From contig JACKHO010000001.1 in assembly GCA_020638955.1 (NCBI GenBank), forward strand, positions 372,001 to 436,000: 64,000 bases of DNA. Direction: 5' to 3'. Below the pieces are notes generated by a model. The model was not told the DNA's origin, did no database searches, and was given only the letters and a program-made list of their open reading frames with translations. A program made the position numbers and the translations under genes. Each line of letters begins with the position of its first letter. The first letter of the stretch is position 1. This document shows, one piece after another, positions 43,449 through 51,914 of the stretch. The stretch comes from Planctomycetaceae bacterium (GTDB taxonomy: Bacteria > Planctomycetota > Planctomycetia > Planctomycetales > Planctomycetaceae).

Positions 43449-43650
43449 GTGGCTGGGGCGGTCGAGGACCTTGGCGCACGTTGCGTGGTGTACTGGGTGT
43501 GGACAAATGCGACATGAGTCTCTTGCTGAGCCCCAGAAAACTGGGCTGGCATTCGAATTTACTGGGGCCCGGGGGGCGGCTCGTTTAGGCGATGTTTTTC
43601 TGTTTGGCGCAGTTGTCTGGCACGCGGGACGATTTGAGCGCCCCAGCCAC
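43449..43650. repeat. Candidate MITE, 202 bp with 15-bp terminal inverted repeats
   Basis: Ends GTGGCTGGGGCGGTC (43449-43463) and GAGCGCCCCAGCCAC (43636-43650) are inverted with 14 of 15 matches. The interior has no gene, although one frame runs through it. A non-autonomous mobile element is likely; no flanking target duplication was clear. Confidence 0.55.
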
Positions 43651-43660
43651 GCGTTTATCC

Positions 43661-44494
43661 CTATTGGCTCGCTTCCTCAGGGAAACTAGCGAGCGCCTTC
43701 TTCACTTCTGTCGCGAGTCTTTCGCGGTCGTATTCTTCGTTCCGCGACTTGATGCGGTGCATGATGAGATTGGGGTCGTTTTGAATGGCGAGGAGTATGG
43801 TTTTCGTTTCTGGACAAACGGGAAGCGTGATGCTGCAGAAGGCGTTGGGGTTGCCGCAGAGTTCGCCGAATTCGTTGGGGACCCCGACCATGACCGTAGG
43901 AAGGGGCGTTTTGTATTTACTCGCGAACTGACGTACGCGTTTCAGGATGTCTTCCCTGCCGGTTGCTACATCGAACGATGTCGTGAACATGCGGGCGGAG
44001 TCGTGCATCTGATTAATCTGGGTGGCGATTTGTCGCTCTACGCTGGTGTCGGGTACGTCGACTGTTTCCAGAATGCGGAAGTGGTAGCGTTCCTCTTCGC
44101 CGGTGGGTTTCCCCTGCTCTGCGATTCCAACTCGGGGGCGGGCATTGCGGTCGAGTCGGGTGGGACCGGCGGCGAGTAGAATCTCTACGGAGTGGGCCCG
44201 CATGTACTCCAAGTAGATTGTGCTTTGCAGCGAGAGGATGAGGTCCAGTCGCTCGGTTTCTTCACCGCGAATGGCTTCGTCGACTGCGAACACCATCCGA
44301 TACGGTTTGCCAAACTTCTGGATTTCGGTCAGTGGACCGCCGTAGGTCGTCTCTTTCAGTTCAACGATTTTACCGAGGTAGACAATCCGGGAGGTTGCCA
44401 CATACGTTTCAGCGGCAATGAACTCCCGTCCGGTCTGGGCGAATACAGGGAGTGGTAGAAAGATCAGCAGCAATGTCAGTGCCGTGAGGCGCAT
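43661..44494 (-). CDS. Secreted protein, unknown
   Basis: The start MRLTALTLLLIFLPLPVFAQ at 44494 gives a signal peptide. The mature part (about 255 aa) starts with a beta-rich region (YVATSRIVYLGKIVELKETT, then YRMVFAVDEAIRGEETERLD). That resembles secreted domains that open with 'VVRGKVVE...' and measure how a value is computed, but I cannot assign a family. The C-terminal half is mainly helical and charged. It is a single gene whose stop lies 11 bp from the MITE-like element. Confidence 0.65.
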   Translation of the reverse strand: MRLTALTLLLIFLPLPVFAQTGREFIAAETYVATSRIVYLGKIVELKETTYGGPLTEIQKFGKPYRMVFAVDEAIRGEETERLDLILSLQSTIYLEYMRAHSVEILLAAGPTRLDRNARPRVGIAEQGKPTGEEERYHFRILETVDVPDTSVERQIATQINQMHDSARMFTTSFDVATGREDILKRVRQFASKYKTPLPTVMVGVPNEFGELCGNPNAFCSITLPVCPETKTILLAIQNDPNLIMHRIKSRNEEYDRERLATEVKKALASFPEEASQ

Positions 44495-44553
44495 GCCTGA
44501 TCCCCCATTGCAGTTTCCAATCCTCACTGGTTATGGATCATTCCTGAGTGAAA

Positions 44554-44578
44554 CACAGACAGGAATGTCTGTGCCACC
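44554..44578. repeat. Dispersed palindrome family B, copy 3
   Basis: 25-base core identical to copies 1 and 2, between the stop of the gene at 44605 and the start of the gene ending at 44494. Confidence 0.8.
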
Positions 44579-44604
44579 AGTCCCTGGATCGTCGCCAGAA
44601 AGAA

Positions 44605-45045
44605 TCAGCCGCCCCAGCCGACGTCGACGTGGGTAGCCATCAGGACGAGGCGCTGCTCGCTGCGGCGGTGGTTCGTAAAGGATTCAATCCATTCGCCGAG
44701 CGACAGCTTCAGAGATTCTGCGGAGACGACCTCGATGTCGCCACTGCGGAGGCGATCACGGAACGCTTTCAGCGAGCGGAACATGGTGAAGTGTTGTTCT
44801 TGCAGCCGCTGAACCAGCGGCTCCCAGTTTGGCTCCTTGTCGATGACGCTTTGGAGGTAACCATCCTCACAACGCATTTCGAATTCCTCGGGAATCTTTT
44901 CGAGCAGCACATCCAGCACGGCTGTCAACCAGCGTGATGTTTCTTTGGATGGCGCCTCTTCCAGCAAGTCACGGAGGTCGCCGAGCAGGATGTATTCGAG
45001 TTCGATGCAGTGTGTTAACCGTTCGCGCAGCTCAAATTCCGTCAT
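44605..45045 (-). CDS. Small helical cytosolic protein, unknown
   Basis: The start MTEFELRERL at 45045 is fixed by GGAGG six to seven bases upstream. The 146 aa protein is predicted as four long helices and carries several His/Glu pairs (RLQEQHFTMFRSLKAFRDRL and FTNHRRSEQRLVLMA). A hemerythrin-like bundle is conceivable, but the full set of metal ligands is not evident. No signal peptide. Confidence 0.6.
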   Translation of the reverse strand: MTEFELRERLTHCIELEYILLGDLRDLLEEAPSKETSRWLTAVLDVLLEKIPEEFEMRCEDGYLQSVIDKEPNWEPLVQRLQEQHFTMFRSLKAFRDRLRSGDIEVVSAESLKLSLGEWIESFTNHRRSEQRLVLMATHVDVGWGG

Positions 45046-45342
45046 GTCCGTCCTCCGAAAGTCCAGATTGCCGAGTGGCCGATGCAGTCCCGAGTGACTC
45101 CATCTTGATGCCCAGAGAATATCAATGTTTCGTGCAACAATCAATTAGAAAATTCTCACCAGTGGGATTTTCTCGGTTCGGCAGACGTTGGGGATCTTGG
45201 GGAAATCCATTGTTTGTCCACATTCTGTAAGTCGTGAGCCTGCTGCACGTTGATTCCCACGTGTTGGAATGCATGGCCGCGTAAGTCTCTAAATGTGCAT
45301 AACCGGCAGAAGTGGTCGCTGTGGGTTCTTGCGGATTTCTCC

Positions 45343-45371
45343 TTTACAAATCGCTACTACGCGCGTAGTAT
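45343..45371 (+). promoter_or_regulatory. Sigma-70-type promoter for the blaI-blaR1-like operon
   Basis: TTTACA (45343-45348), 17 bases, then TAGTAT (45366-45371). The -10 box overlaps operator 1 and the expected start point falls at operator 2. The spacing and overlap fit repression by the BlaI-like protein. The rest of the gap 45046-45413 holds nothing else clear. Confidence 0.65.
45355..45370. promoter_or_regulatory. BlaI-type operator 1
   Basis: TACTACGCGCGTAGTA is a perfect 16-base palindrome resembling BlaI/MecI operators (TACTA-N-TAGTA type). It overlaps the -10 box. Confidence 0.8.
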
Positions 45372-45378
45372 GGAGGGC

Positions 45379-45394
45379 TACTATTCGCGTAGTA
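45379..45394. promoter_or_regulatory. BlaI-type operator 2
   Basis: TACTATTCGCGTAGTA is the same dyad with two mismatches, offset 24 bp from operator 1 and about 20 bp before the start codon. Two spaced dyads suggest cooperative binding of repressor dimers. Confidence 0.78.
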
Positions 45395-45413
45395 CGTCTT
45401 GGGGAGTAGTCTT

Positions 45414-45803
45414 GTGGATGTGAAGCCATCGGAACTTGAGATGCAGGTGCTGTCGGTGCTGTGGGAAAGCAGCCCGCTGACCGTGCGTCAAATCATGGAA
45501 CGGCTGCCTGACGGAAAGCAGCGGGCCTACACCACGGTGCTCACCGTCATGCAGGGGATGACGCGCAAAAAGCTGGTGACCCACGAGAAGCAGGGGACGA
45601 GTTACGCGTATCGCCCCGCTGTGGAACAGGGGCCGGTTGTGCAGCCAGTCATGCAGGCGCTGCTGAGGAATGTCTTTGGAGGCGATCCGCGTCAGGTTGT
45701 CCAGGCACTGCTGGACAGCACTAGCGTCTCCGCAAATGACCTCGATGAAATTCGCAAGCTGATTGACTCAGCCGCAGAGAATCTGGACGGAGGTGAGAAA
45801 TGA
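45414..45803 (+). CDS. BlaI/MecI/CopY-family transcriptional repressor
   Basis: 129 aa from GTG 45414, seven bases after GGGGAG. The family fold is clear: PSELEMQVLSVLWESSPLTV, then RQIMERLPDGKQRAYTTVLT (winged helix with recognition helix AYTTVLTVMQGMTRKK), then LVTHEKQGTSYAYRPAV. In this family the repressor is inactivated through proteolysis triggered by its BlaR1 partner. Two palindromes upstream indicate autoregulation. The stop overlaps the next gene's ATG (ATGA), so the two are translationally coupled. Confidence 0.94.
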   Translation: MDVKPSELEMQVLSVLWESSPLTVRQIMERLPDGKQRAYTTVLTVMQGMTRKKLVTHEKQGTSYAYRPAVEQGPVVQPVMQALLRNVFGGDPRQVVQALLDSTSVSANDLDEIRKLIDSAAENLDGGEK

Positions 45804-48800
45804 TGTTCGCAGCAAGCTTTCTTCAGTCGGCAGAAGTCACCGGATTCGTGTTAGCGCTCATCCACAGTCTGTGGCAGGGCGTCGTGTGGGTGGTATTGCT
45901 GGCGGCTGCTTTGCGGCTGTTATCGGCGAAGCGACCGAACCTTCGGTACGCCGCAGCGTTGTTCGCGCTCGTTGGCATGGTTGTGACTTTCCTGGGAACA
46001 TGGTCGGCGCTGGGGCAGCATTCGGAGTCGGATGCTGCCATCTCGGCTACAGAGGTGCTAACTGTTTTGGATGAGGATCATGTTGTTGCTCATGAGGGCG
46101 GAGATCACGCAGCCCATGCTGAGCAGTCGACCGGGACACAAGCAGTGGCCTCACCGCCAATAGCGAAGGAGCCCAGTGCGGCAATGAGTTGGCTGGGCGC
46201 CGGATGGAAATCGAATCTCGAAAGTGCAATGCCCTACCTCGCTATTGCCTGGGGAATTGGTGCGTTGCTGTTTCTCACTCGCAGCTTCGTCAGCATGGTG
46301 ATGGTGCGGTCGTTGCTGAACGGCCCGGAATGCCATGATGAACGGCTGCTCCGGATGCTCGGGAATGTTCAGCATCGCCTCGGGAGTTGGACCGTGCTGC
46401 GGATTGTGCTCACCGAGCAACTCGACACGCCGGCGATCTGGGGTGTGTTGCGTCCCGTGCTGTTGTTGCCAGCGACATTGGCGACGAGTTTGAGCGATGC
46501 AGACCTGGAAGCGATATTTGCCCATGAAATTGCGCATTTGCAGCGTTATGACATTGCTGTCAACTTTTTGCAGCTGGTGCTGGAGTCTTGCTTCTTCTTT
46601 AATCCCGCGGTGTGGTGGTTGAGCCGGCAGGTGCGGAGCGAACGGGAAGCCTGCTGCGATGCTGTCGCCTCGCAGTTGGTGGCGAGTCCCGTGACGTATG
46701 CCCGCATGTTGACTCAATTTGTGGAAACGCACCACCCTGCCCCGGCGGCGATGTCTGCCATGTCAGGAGATGGGGGATCGCTATTGGACCGAGTCCGCCG
46801 ATTGTTGATTCCCGGGTATCGGCCTGCGATGCAGCTTTCGTTCTGGACGTGCTGCTTGTTGTTAGCCCTGACGTGCGGCGGTTTGTATGCACTGCATGAA
46901 GGGACTGAAGTCGCCGTACAAATGATGAGCGACGAGGAACGGATTGAAGTCGTTAAACAGGAGGCGAGCGAGATTAATCCAAATGGTGATGGGTCTGAGG
47001 TGGGCTCGATTACCGTGTCTGGCCAGGTGGTGACGTTTGATGGTAAACCTGTCGAACGAATTCTTGTGTCCACGTGCACGAAATCGCCGGGACATACCAA
47101 TATGGCTGGGCAGCCCGCGTTGGGGCCCGATGGTAAGTTTTCATACACGTTGTCGGGCAGTTCCGTCTCTCTATTCTTTAATGCACCGGGTTATGCTCCG
47201 GCTGTTGCTGGCCCGTTCACACTGGGAGACGCCGAGGAGTTTGTCGACCGAAAGGTTGTACTGACGGCCGGGAACGACATCCAAATCAAGGTGGTCGATT
47301 TGGATGGCCAGCCTGCGGAAGGAGTCCGGGTGACGGCGTCAGCAATGACGGCTTCAGGCAACGGGACTGGTATCACCAATGAGAAGTTGATGACTGACGA
47401 ACAGGGACTCGTGACCATCCCGCATGTGCCAGACAAGACGACAATCAGCCTGAGCCTTTCAGGTGCGGGATATCAGGAGTTACAGCCAGCCGACAGTCCT
47501 CTGGTTGCCAATGAGGTTTACACATTTTCTATTCAGCGGGCGCGGCCGACGACCGGCGTCGTCGTTGCTGCGAACGGAACTCCCGTCTCGAGCGTGGGGC
47601 TGAAAGAACTGTTCATCGAACAACCCGGTCAGACATCCGATCGAGGCGCGTTGAATGCCCCGGTCACGAAGACCGATGACGCGGGACGTTTCGAACTCGA
47701 CAATCTGCGGGACGGATATACGTACACATACCTGCTCGTGCATCCTGACTATCCACCCGCTGTGCTGACGGATGTGGAAGCTGGAATGTCCGATCTTCGG
47801 GTGGAACTGTCACCTGGGGTATCAGTGCATGGCATCATTTCTGAGGACGCCCTGAAAGAACCGAATCAACGAATCAACTGGATGCCGCGTTATCGACCGA
47901 AAGCCAGAGGTAGTTACTGGCGAGATATCCGCGGAGCATCACGGAAGATTGAAGTTGACGAACAGGGAAGATTTACGCTGCACCATGTGCCGCTTGGCGA
48001 AATCAGTATAGGCTTGAACGGGTCGACCACGACCTACACCATTAAAGAACCTGATCAACTCATTGTCGTGAAGCCGAAGGTGCCCGATCCGATTACGCTG
48101 CGAGAAGTTGTGCTGCGGTTCAAGCATTTGGGGAAGCAGGTCTCCCCGCAAGGGGCCATAAAAGTCTCTCGGGCCGTCGATGAAACCGGAACGGAGTTGG
48201 GGTGGAACCATCCCGTGCCAGTTGAGAGCGGCGAGGTGCGGTTTCGGGTGAAGGTGGGAGATCGTATTTCCAGCATGGAACCGGATGGCCTGATTGGATT
48301 CTGGTTTACTTCCCACAACTTGAGTGATGAGTTTCGCCTCCCGGTTGAGGCGGGTGAAACTCCACTCGAACTCTGGATTGACTGTCACCCCGCCGGAGCG
48401 ATTACCGGAAGGCTTATTGATCAGGATGGCAAACCGATTTCCGGTCGAGGGGTGGGTGTGAAATACCACCTGGAGTTGACCAAGGAACAGGCGGGTGATG
48501 GGCGTTTCCACAGCCACTCAGGCGGGTTGGACAACTTTATGACCAACTCGCGCGGTGAGTTTGTGGTCTCGCCCGTCCCGCTGCATGCCGAGTGTTTCGC
48601 ACGGGCGTCAATTGGGTTCAACCGTGCGATGAGTAAGGAAATTGTCCTGACTGAATCTGCACCGACGACATCGGTCGACCTGCAATTGGGCGTGACGACG
48701 GATTTAGTTCTCACAGTTTTATCTCCCTCCGGTAAGCCGCTACGGGGGATTCCGGTCAAACTGGAGCTTCAGCATCCCGACGGTGGCCAAGGCTGGTCAC

Positions 48801-49252
48801 CCCCTGCAATTACAGATGCGAAAGGCCAGGTGACCTTTGAGAAGTGCACTAAACAGTACGTGAAGTACTACAAGGCAATTATTGAAGACCAGTCGGAGTA
48901 CATTCCTGTGAAGGTCGATTTGTCGGCTAGTCCCAAGACAGTTCAGTTAGAGAATGGATGTGTTGTTCGCGGTCGGGTGCTGGATCAAGCAGGGAAGCCA
49001 GTTGTCGGCGCGACGATGAACACGTTCTCGATCAACCCTGATGTTCACTCAAAGTATCTCACAAGAGTCGAGCTAAAGGAGAAGACCGATAACGAGGGGC
49101 GTTTTGAGTTTCGCAACCTGCCCCCTGTACCGCTGCGGGTGAACGCCGTCGAAGTTGCGCTGGACAGCCCACCTGAAGTGACTCCAAGCTTCACCAAGCC
49201 GCATACTTTGACTCTGCAAGGCAAAGTTGCCTCGTGGTTTAAGGGGGAGTAG
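45800..49252 (+). CDS. BlaR1-like M56 metallopeptidase with long carboxypeptidase-regulatory-like tail
   Basis: 1150 aa. Membrane segments lie at about 17-42, 50-68, 145-168 and 350-370. The M56 protease core holds H242-E-I-A-H246 (AIFAHEIAHLQRYDIAVNFL) and downstream SEREACCDAVA supplying the third zinc ligand, so it should be active. Unlike classic BlaR1 there is no penicillin-binding sensor. Instead about 760 residues of tandem beta domains follow (VDLDGQPAEGVRVTASAMTA, DQDGKPISGRGVGVKYHLEL, DQAGKPVVGATMNTFSINPD) of the carboxypeptidase-regulatory/CnaB type. The ligand is unknown, possibly an envelope component. It probably cleaves or triggers loss of the preceding repressor. Confidence 0.9.
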   Translation: MMFAASFLQSAEVTGFVLALIHSLWQGVVWVVLLAAALRLLSAKRPNLRYAAALFALVGMVVTFLGTWSALGQHSESDAAISATEVLTVLDEDHVVAHEGGDHAAHAEQSTGTQAVASPPIAKEPSAAMSWLGAGWKSNLESAMPYLAIAWGIGALLFLTRSFVSMVMVRSLLNGPECHDERLLRMLGNVQHRLGSWTVLRIVLTEQLDTPAIWGVLRPVLLLPATLATSLSDADLEAIFAHEIAHLQRYDIAVNFLQLVLESCFFFNPAVWWLSRQVRSEREACCDAVASQLVASPVTYARMLTQFVETHHPAPAAMSAMSGDGGSLLDRVRRLLIPGYRPAMQLSFWTCCLLLALTCGGLYALHEGTEVAVQMMSDEERIEVVKQEASEINPNGDGSEVGSITVSGQVVTFDGKPVERILVSTCTKSPGHTNMAGQPALGPDGKFSYTLSGSSVSLFFNAPGYAPAVAGPFTLGDAEEFVDRKVVLTAGNDIQIKVVDLDGQPAEGVRVTASAMTASGNGTGITNEKLMTDEQGLVTIPHVPDKTTISLSLSGAGYQELQPADSPLVANEVYTFSIQRARPTTGVVVAANGTPVSSVGLKELFIEQPGQTSDRGALNAPVTKTDDAGRFELDNLRDGYTYTYLLVHPDYPPAVLTDVEAGMSDLRVELSPGVSVHGIISEDALKEPNQRINWMPRYRPKARGSYWRDIRGASRKIEVDEQGRFTLHHVPLGEISIGLNGSTTTYTIKEPDQLIVVKPKVPDPITLREVVLRFKHLGKQVSPQGAIKVSRAVDETGTELGWNHPVPVESGEVRFRVKVGDRISSMEPDGLIGFWFTSHNLSDEFRLPVEAGETPLELWIDCHPAGAITGRLIDQDGKPISGRGVGVKYHLELTKEQAGDGRFHSHSGGLDNFMTNSRGEFVVSPVPLHAECFARASIGFNRAMSKEIVLTESAPTTSVDLQLGVTTDLVLTVLSPSGKPLRGIPVKLELQHPDGGQGWSPPAITDAKGQVTFEKCTKQYVKYYKAIIEDQSEYIPVKVDLSASPKTVQLENGCVVRGRVLDQAGKPVVGATMNTFSINPDVHSKYLTRVELKEKTDNEGRFEFRNLPPVPLRVNAVEVALDSPPEVTPSFTKPHTLTLQGKVASWFKGE

Positions 49253-49432
49253 TAACGATTCTCCCAATGCTACTGACAACTCATGGCATGGTGGTTGTCC
49301 GAAATGGGGGACACGCGTTGACATTTGGCATCATTCTGGGCAAAGCAGGGACATAGAATTTGCTTTGACCTGTGGGCGGGCTACGGTTTCTCAGCCGGAA
49401 ACTGTTTGTCCCCTACAATTGCCACAGGTGCC

Positions 49433-50575
49433 ATGATGTCTGCATCGCCCGCGTCCGCCGTCAGCCCAACTCCAATTGCAACTGAGACCGAAGAGGCCGG
49501 CTGGTTGGAATCTGCCCGGTTCGACACGTTGTTTATTGTGTGGGTGGCGGCCCTGGCTTTGGTTAGTGGTCTGATTGTCGTCGCTTATCCCTCGCTGCTT
49601 GTGCCTGTGATCCTGGCCGACTTGTGGCTCCTGGGATATCACCATGTCATTGCAACGTACACACGGTTGACCTTTGACGGAGAAAGTTTTCGAGAGCACC
49701 GGTTCATGGTTCTCGTGTTGCCCTGGATCGTGCTTGCCGGCACTGTCGCGGCGGCTTACTTCATTGGAACCTGGCTGGTTGCGACCGTTTACCTGTACTG
49801 GCAGTGGTTCCATTACACACGGCAAAGCTATGGCATTGCCCGTGTCTATATGAAGAAGGCGGATGCGACGCCCGAGCAGACGAATCTCGCCATTTGGTCA
49901 ATGTATCTGGTGCCGGCATTCGGAATCCTGTACCGATCAATTCAGCCTGGAGCAACGTTTCTCACCATGCCCGTGAAGAAACTTCCGGTTCTGCTGCACG
50001 AGTTTTTGCACATCCCGCAGCCACTTGCAGACAGCGGGTTACAAATTGCCACGGCGATTGCTGCAGTGCTCGCCTTTCTTTCACTCGGTGGCTGGGCGCT
50101 GACTCAGTTGACTGCCTTGAGGACATCGCCAAAACAATCTGCCTTGGCACTGTATCTGGTCTCACACCACCTGATTTTCCTGGCGGGATACTTCTTCATC
50201 GCTAACATCGACCACGGCTGGCTGGTCATTAATATCTGGCACAATGCCCAGTACATTCTGTTCGTGTGGTGGTTTAACGCGAAGAAATTCGACAAGGGAG
50301 TCTCCACGAAACAGTACTTCCTGTCGTGGCTCAGCCAGAAGTCGATGCTGAATATCGCCTGTTACTTCGGTTTCACGCTCGTGCTCTCAACGGCGGTTTA
50401 TCTAGCCATCATCCTGCTGATGGGAATGCCTCCCCTTGCCGCCATTCCGGCCGCTTCGATTGTGACGTTCCAGGCCATTAACTTCCATCACTACATTGTC
50501 GATGGGCTCATTTGGAAGGTTCGGAAGAAGAAAATCCAAACAGCCATGGGATTGGCCGCGGAAGTGGCTCACTAG
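49433..50575 (+). CDS. Polytopic His-rich membrane protein, unknown
   Basis: 380 aa from ATG 49433, with about eight or nine membrane helices. Histidines occur in and next to helices: LLGYHHVIATYTRLTF, YLYWQWFHYTRQSYGIAR, SHHLIFLAGYFFIANIDHGW, INIWHNAQYILFVWWF and AINFHHYIVDGLIWK. Such a layout suggests a metal-dependent membrane enzyme. I do not recognise the family; a carotenoid-oxygenase-like (Brp/Blh) or desaturase relation is speculative. The frame upstream to 49325 is not protein-like. Confidence 0.7.
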   Translation: MMSASPASAVSPTPIATETEEAGWLESARFDTLFIVWVAALALVSGLIVVAYPSLLVPVILADLWLLGYHHVIATYTRLTFDGESFREHRFMVLVLPWIVLAGTVAAAYFIGTWLVATVYLYWQWFHYTRQSYGIARVYMKKADATPEQTNLAIWSMYLVPAFGILYRSIQPGATFLTMPVKKLPVLLHEFLHIPQPLADSGLQIATAIAAVLAFLSLGGWALTQLTALRTSPKQSALALYLVSHHLIFLAGYFFIANIDHGWLVINIWHNAQYILFVWWFNAKKFDKGVSTKQYFLSWLSQKSMLNIACYFGFTLVLSTAVYLAIILLMGMPPLAAIPAASIVTFQAINFHHYIVDGLIWKVRKKKIQTAMGLAAEVAH

Positions 50576-50578
50576 GGC

Positions 50579-50671
50579 CTCTTTGCAAATCATCTTCAGC
50601 AGGGAAGCTCGTTGTTCCACGAGATTGAATGTGGCCGTGCCACGGTTGCGATAGTTAAGAGTTGCAAAGAG
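50579..50671. repeat. Nested palindrome after the His-rich membrane protein
   Basis: Outer arms CTCTTTGCAA (50579-50588) and TTGCAAAGAG (50662-50671) are perfect. Inside lies GTGGCCGTGCCACGGTTG (50631-50648), which recurs with two changes at 57174-57191. CTCTTTGCAA also recurs near 58490. Confidence 0.7.
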
Positions 50672-50711
50672 CAATTCGAAGAATGGACTAATCATTCAGA
50701 CTTGCGAGGTC

Positions 50712-51905
50712 ATGTTGAGAAGACGCATCGCTGAACTTGACGGACTTCGCGGCATTGCAATTGTGCTCGTGTTACTAGTGCATTTCGGTGCGGTCTACCC
50801 AGCGCACGCATTTGGCGAAAGATTAGTTCAATCGCTCATGACTGTGGGATGGTGTGGCGTCGACTTGTTCTTTGTCCTGAGTGGCTTCCTGATTACTGGA
50901 ATTCTGCTCGACACTCGTGACGACCCAAGTTACTTCCGAAAGTTTTTTGCGCGTCGCGTGCTGCGGATATTCCCACTCTATTACGCGGTTTTGATTGGCG
51001 CATTCCTGATTGTGCCCGTCTGGGTTCCAGGAGTTGTTGACGACGGGCTACGCAGTGCTCAGACCTCGCTGTGGTGCTACCTCAGCAATTTGAACTCCAT
51101 TGTCAGCGGTGCTGCTCCAATGCGTGGCACTGTTTTCAACTTTGCTCACTTCTGGTCATTGGCCATTGAAGAGCAGTTCTACCTCATATGGCCCTTTGTT
51201 GTCATTTGGGTCAAACCGAAGTGGCTGCCGAAACTTTGCCTGGGGCTCATTCTCCTCGGCATCCCGACACGCCTCGCCGCCTACTACTGGATTGGCCCCT
51301 TCGCTCCCTACTATTTCACGCCATGTCGCGTCGAAACGCTCGCTTGGGGAGCCCTGTGCGCCACCATGATACGGAATCAGCCTCAGGAGTATTGGGGTCA
51401 GTTTGCCCGTTGGGCAGTCGCCATTGGTGCCACTGGCGTGACAACCTTATTTATGGCGAATGGCGGCCTGCATTTCATTGCCCCAGCCGCAACGATTTGG
51501 AGTCAAACATTCTTCGCAGTGGCATTTTCAGGATGTGTGCTCCTGGCGTACGACAGTGAGTCCACACGCTTAGGAAGCTGGCTGCGATGGCATGTGCTGC
51601 AGACGCTGGGGAAATACAGCTACGGAATCTACGTCATGCACGGCTTGCTGCAGGTCTTCCTGTGGCAATTTGTCGACGACCTCGTGCGCGTGGCACCGAA
51701 TTACTATGTCGGCGTTACTTGCTACGTTGCCGCTTGCGGTGTGGGCTGTTTGTGCCTGGCACGCGTGACGTGGGAGTTCGAAAAGATGTTCTTGAAACTC
51801 AAATCGTACTTCGACTACGACACTCCTGAACATCAGACGCCAGTGCTCGCAATCGAAACTGTCAATTCGCCATCAGGTGAGGCTTCTACGATTCAGCAAG
51901 CATAA
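50712..51905 (+). CDS. Acyltransferase 3 family membrane protein
   Basis: 397 aa with about ten membrane helices. The N-terminus RRIAELDGLRGIAIVLVLLV HF matches the AT3 signature with catalytic His in the first helix. Further landmarks are GWCGVDLFFVLSGFLITGIL, FFARRVLRIFPLYYAVL, HFWSLAIEEQFYLIWPFVVI and LGKYSYGIYVMHGLLQ. The family O-acetylates sugars, lipids or glycans at the inner membrane (OafA/YrhL). The substrate cannot be read from sequence. ATG 50712 is well placed at the first family motif. Confidence 0.92.
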   Translation: MLRRRIAELDGLRGIAIVLVLLVHFGAVYPAHAFGERLVQSLMTVGWCGVDLFFVLSGFLITGILLDTRDDPSYFRKFFARRVLRIFPLYYAVLIGAFLIVPVWVPGVVDDGLRSAQTSLWCYLSNLNSIVSGAAPMRGTVFNFAHFWSLAIEEQFYLIWPFVVIWVKPKWLPKLCLGLILLGIPTRLAAYYWIGPFAPYYFTPCRVETLAWGALCATMIRNQPQEYWGQFARWAVAIGATGVTTLFMANGGLHFIAPAATIWSQTFFAVAFSGCVLLAYDSESTRLGSWLRWHVLQTLGKYSYGIYVMHGLLQVFLWQFVDDLVRVAPNYYVGVTCYVAACGVGCLCLARVTWEFEKMFLKLKSYFDYDTPEHQTPVLAIETVNSPSGEASTIQQA

Positions 51906-51914
51906 CGCCCACCT

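Noticed and set aside
43471..43689. 72-codon frame through the MITE-like element
   Set aside because: It spans the element's end and enters the neighbouring gene's 3' end; more likely a by-product of the repeat.
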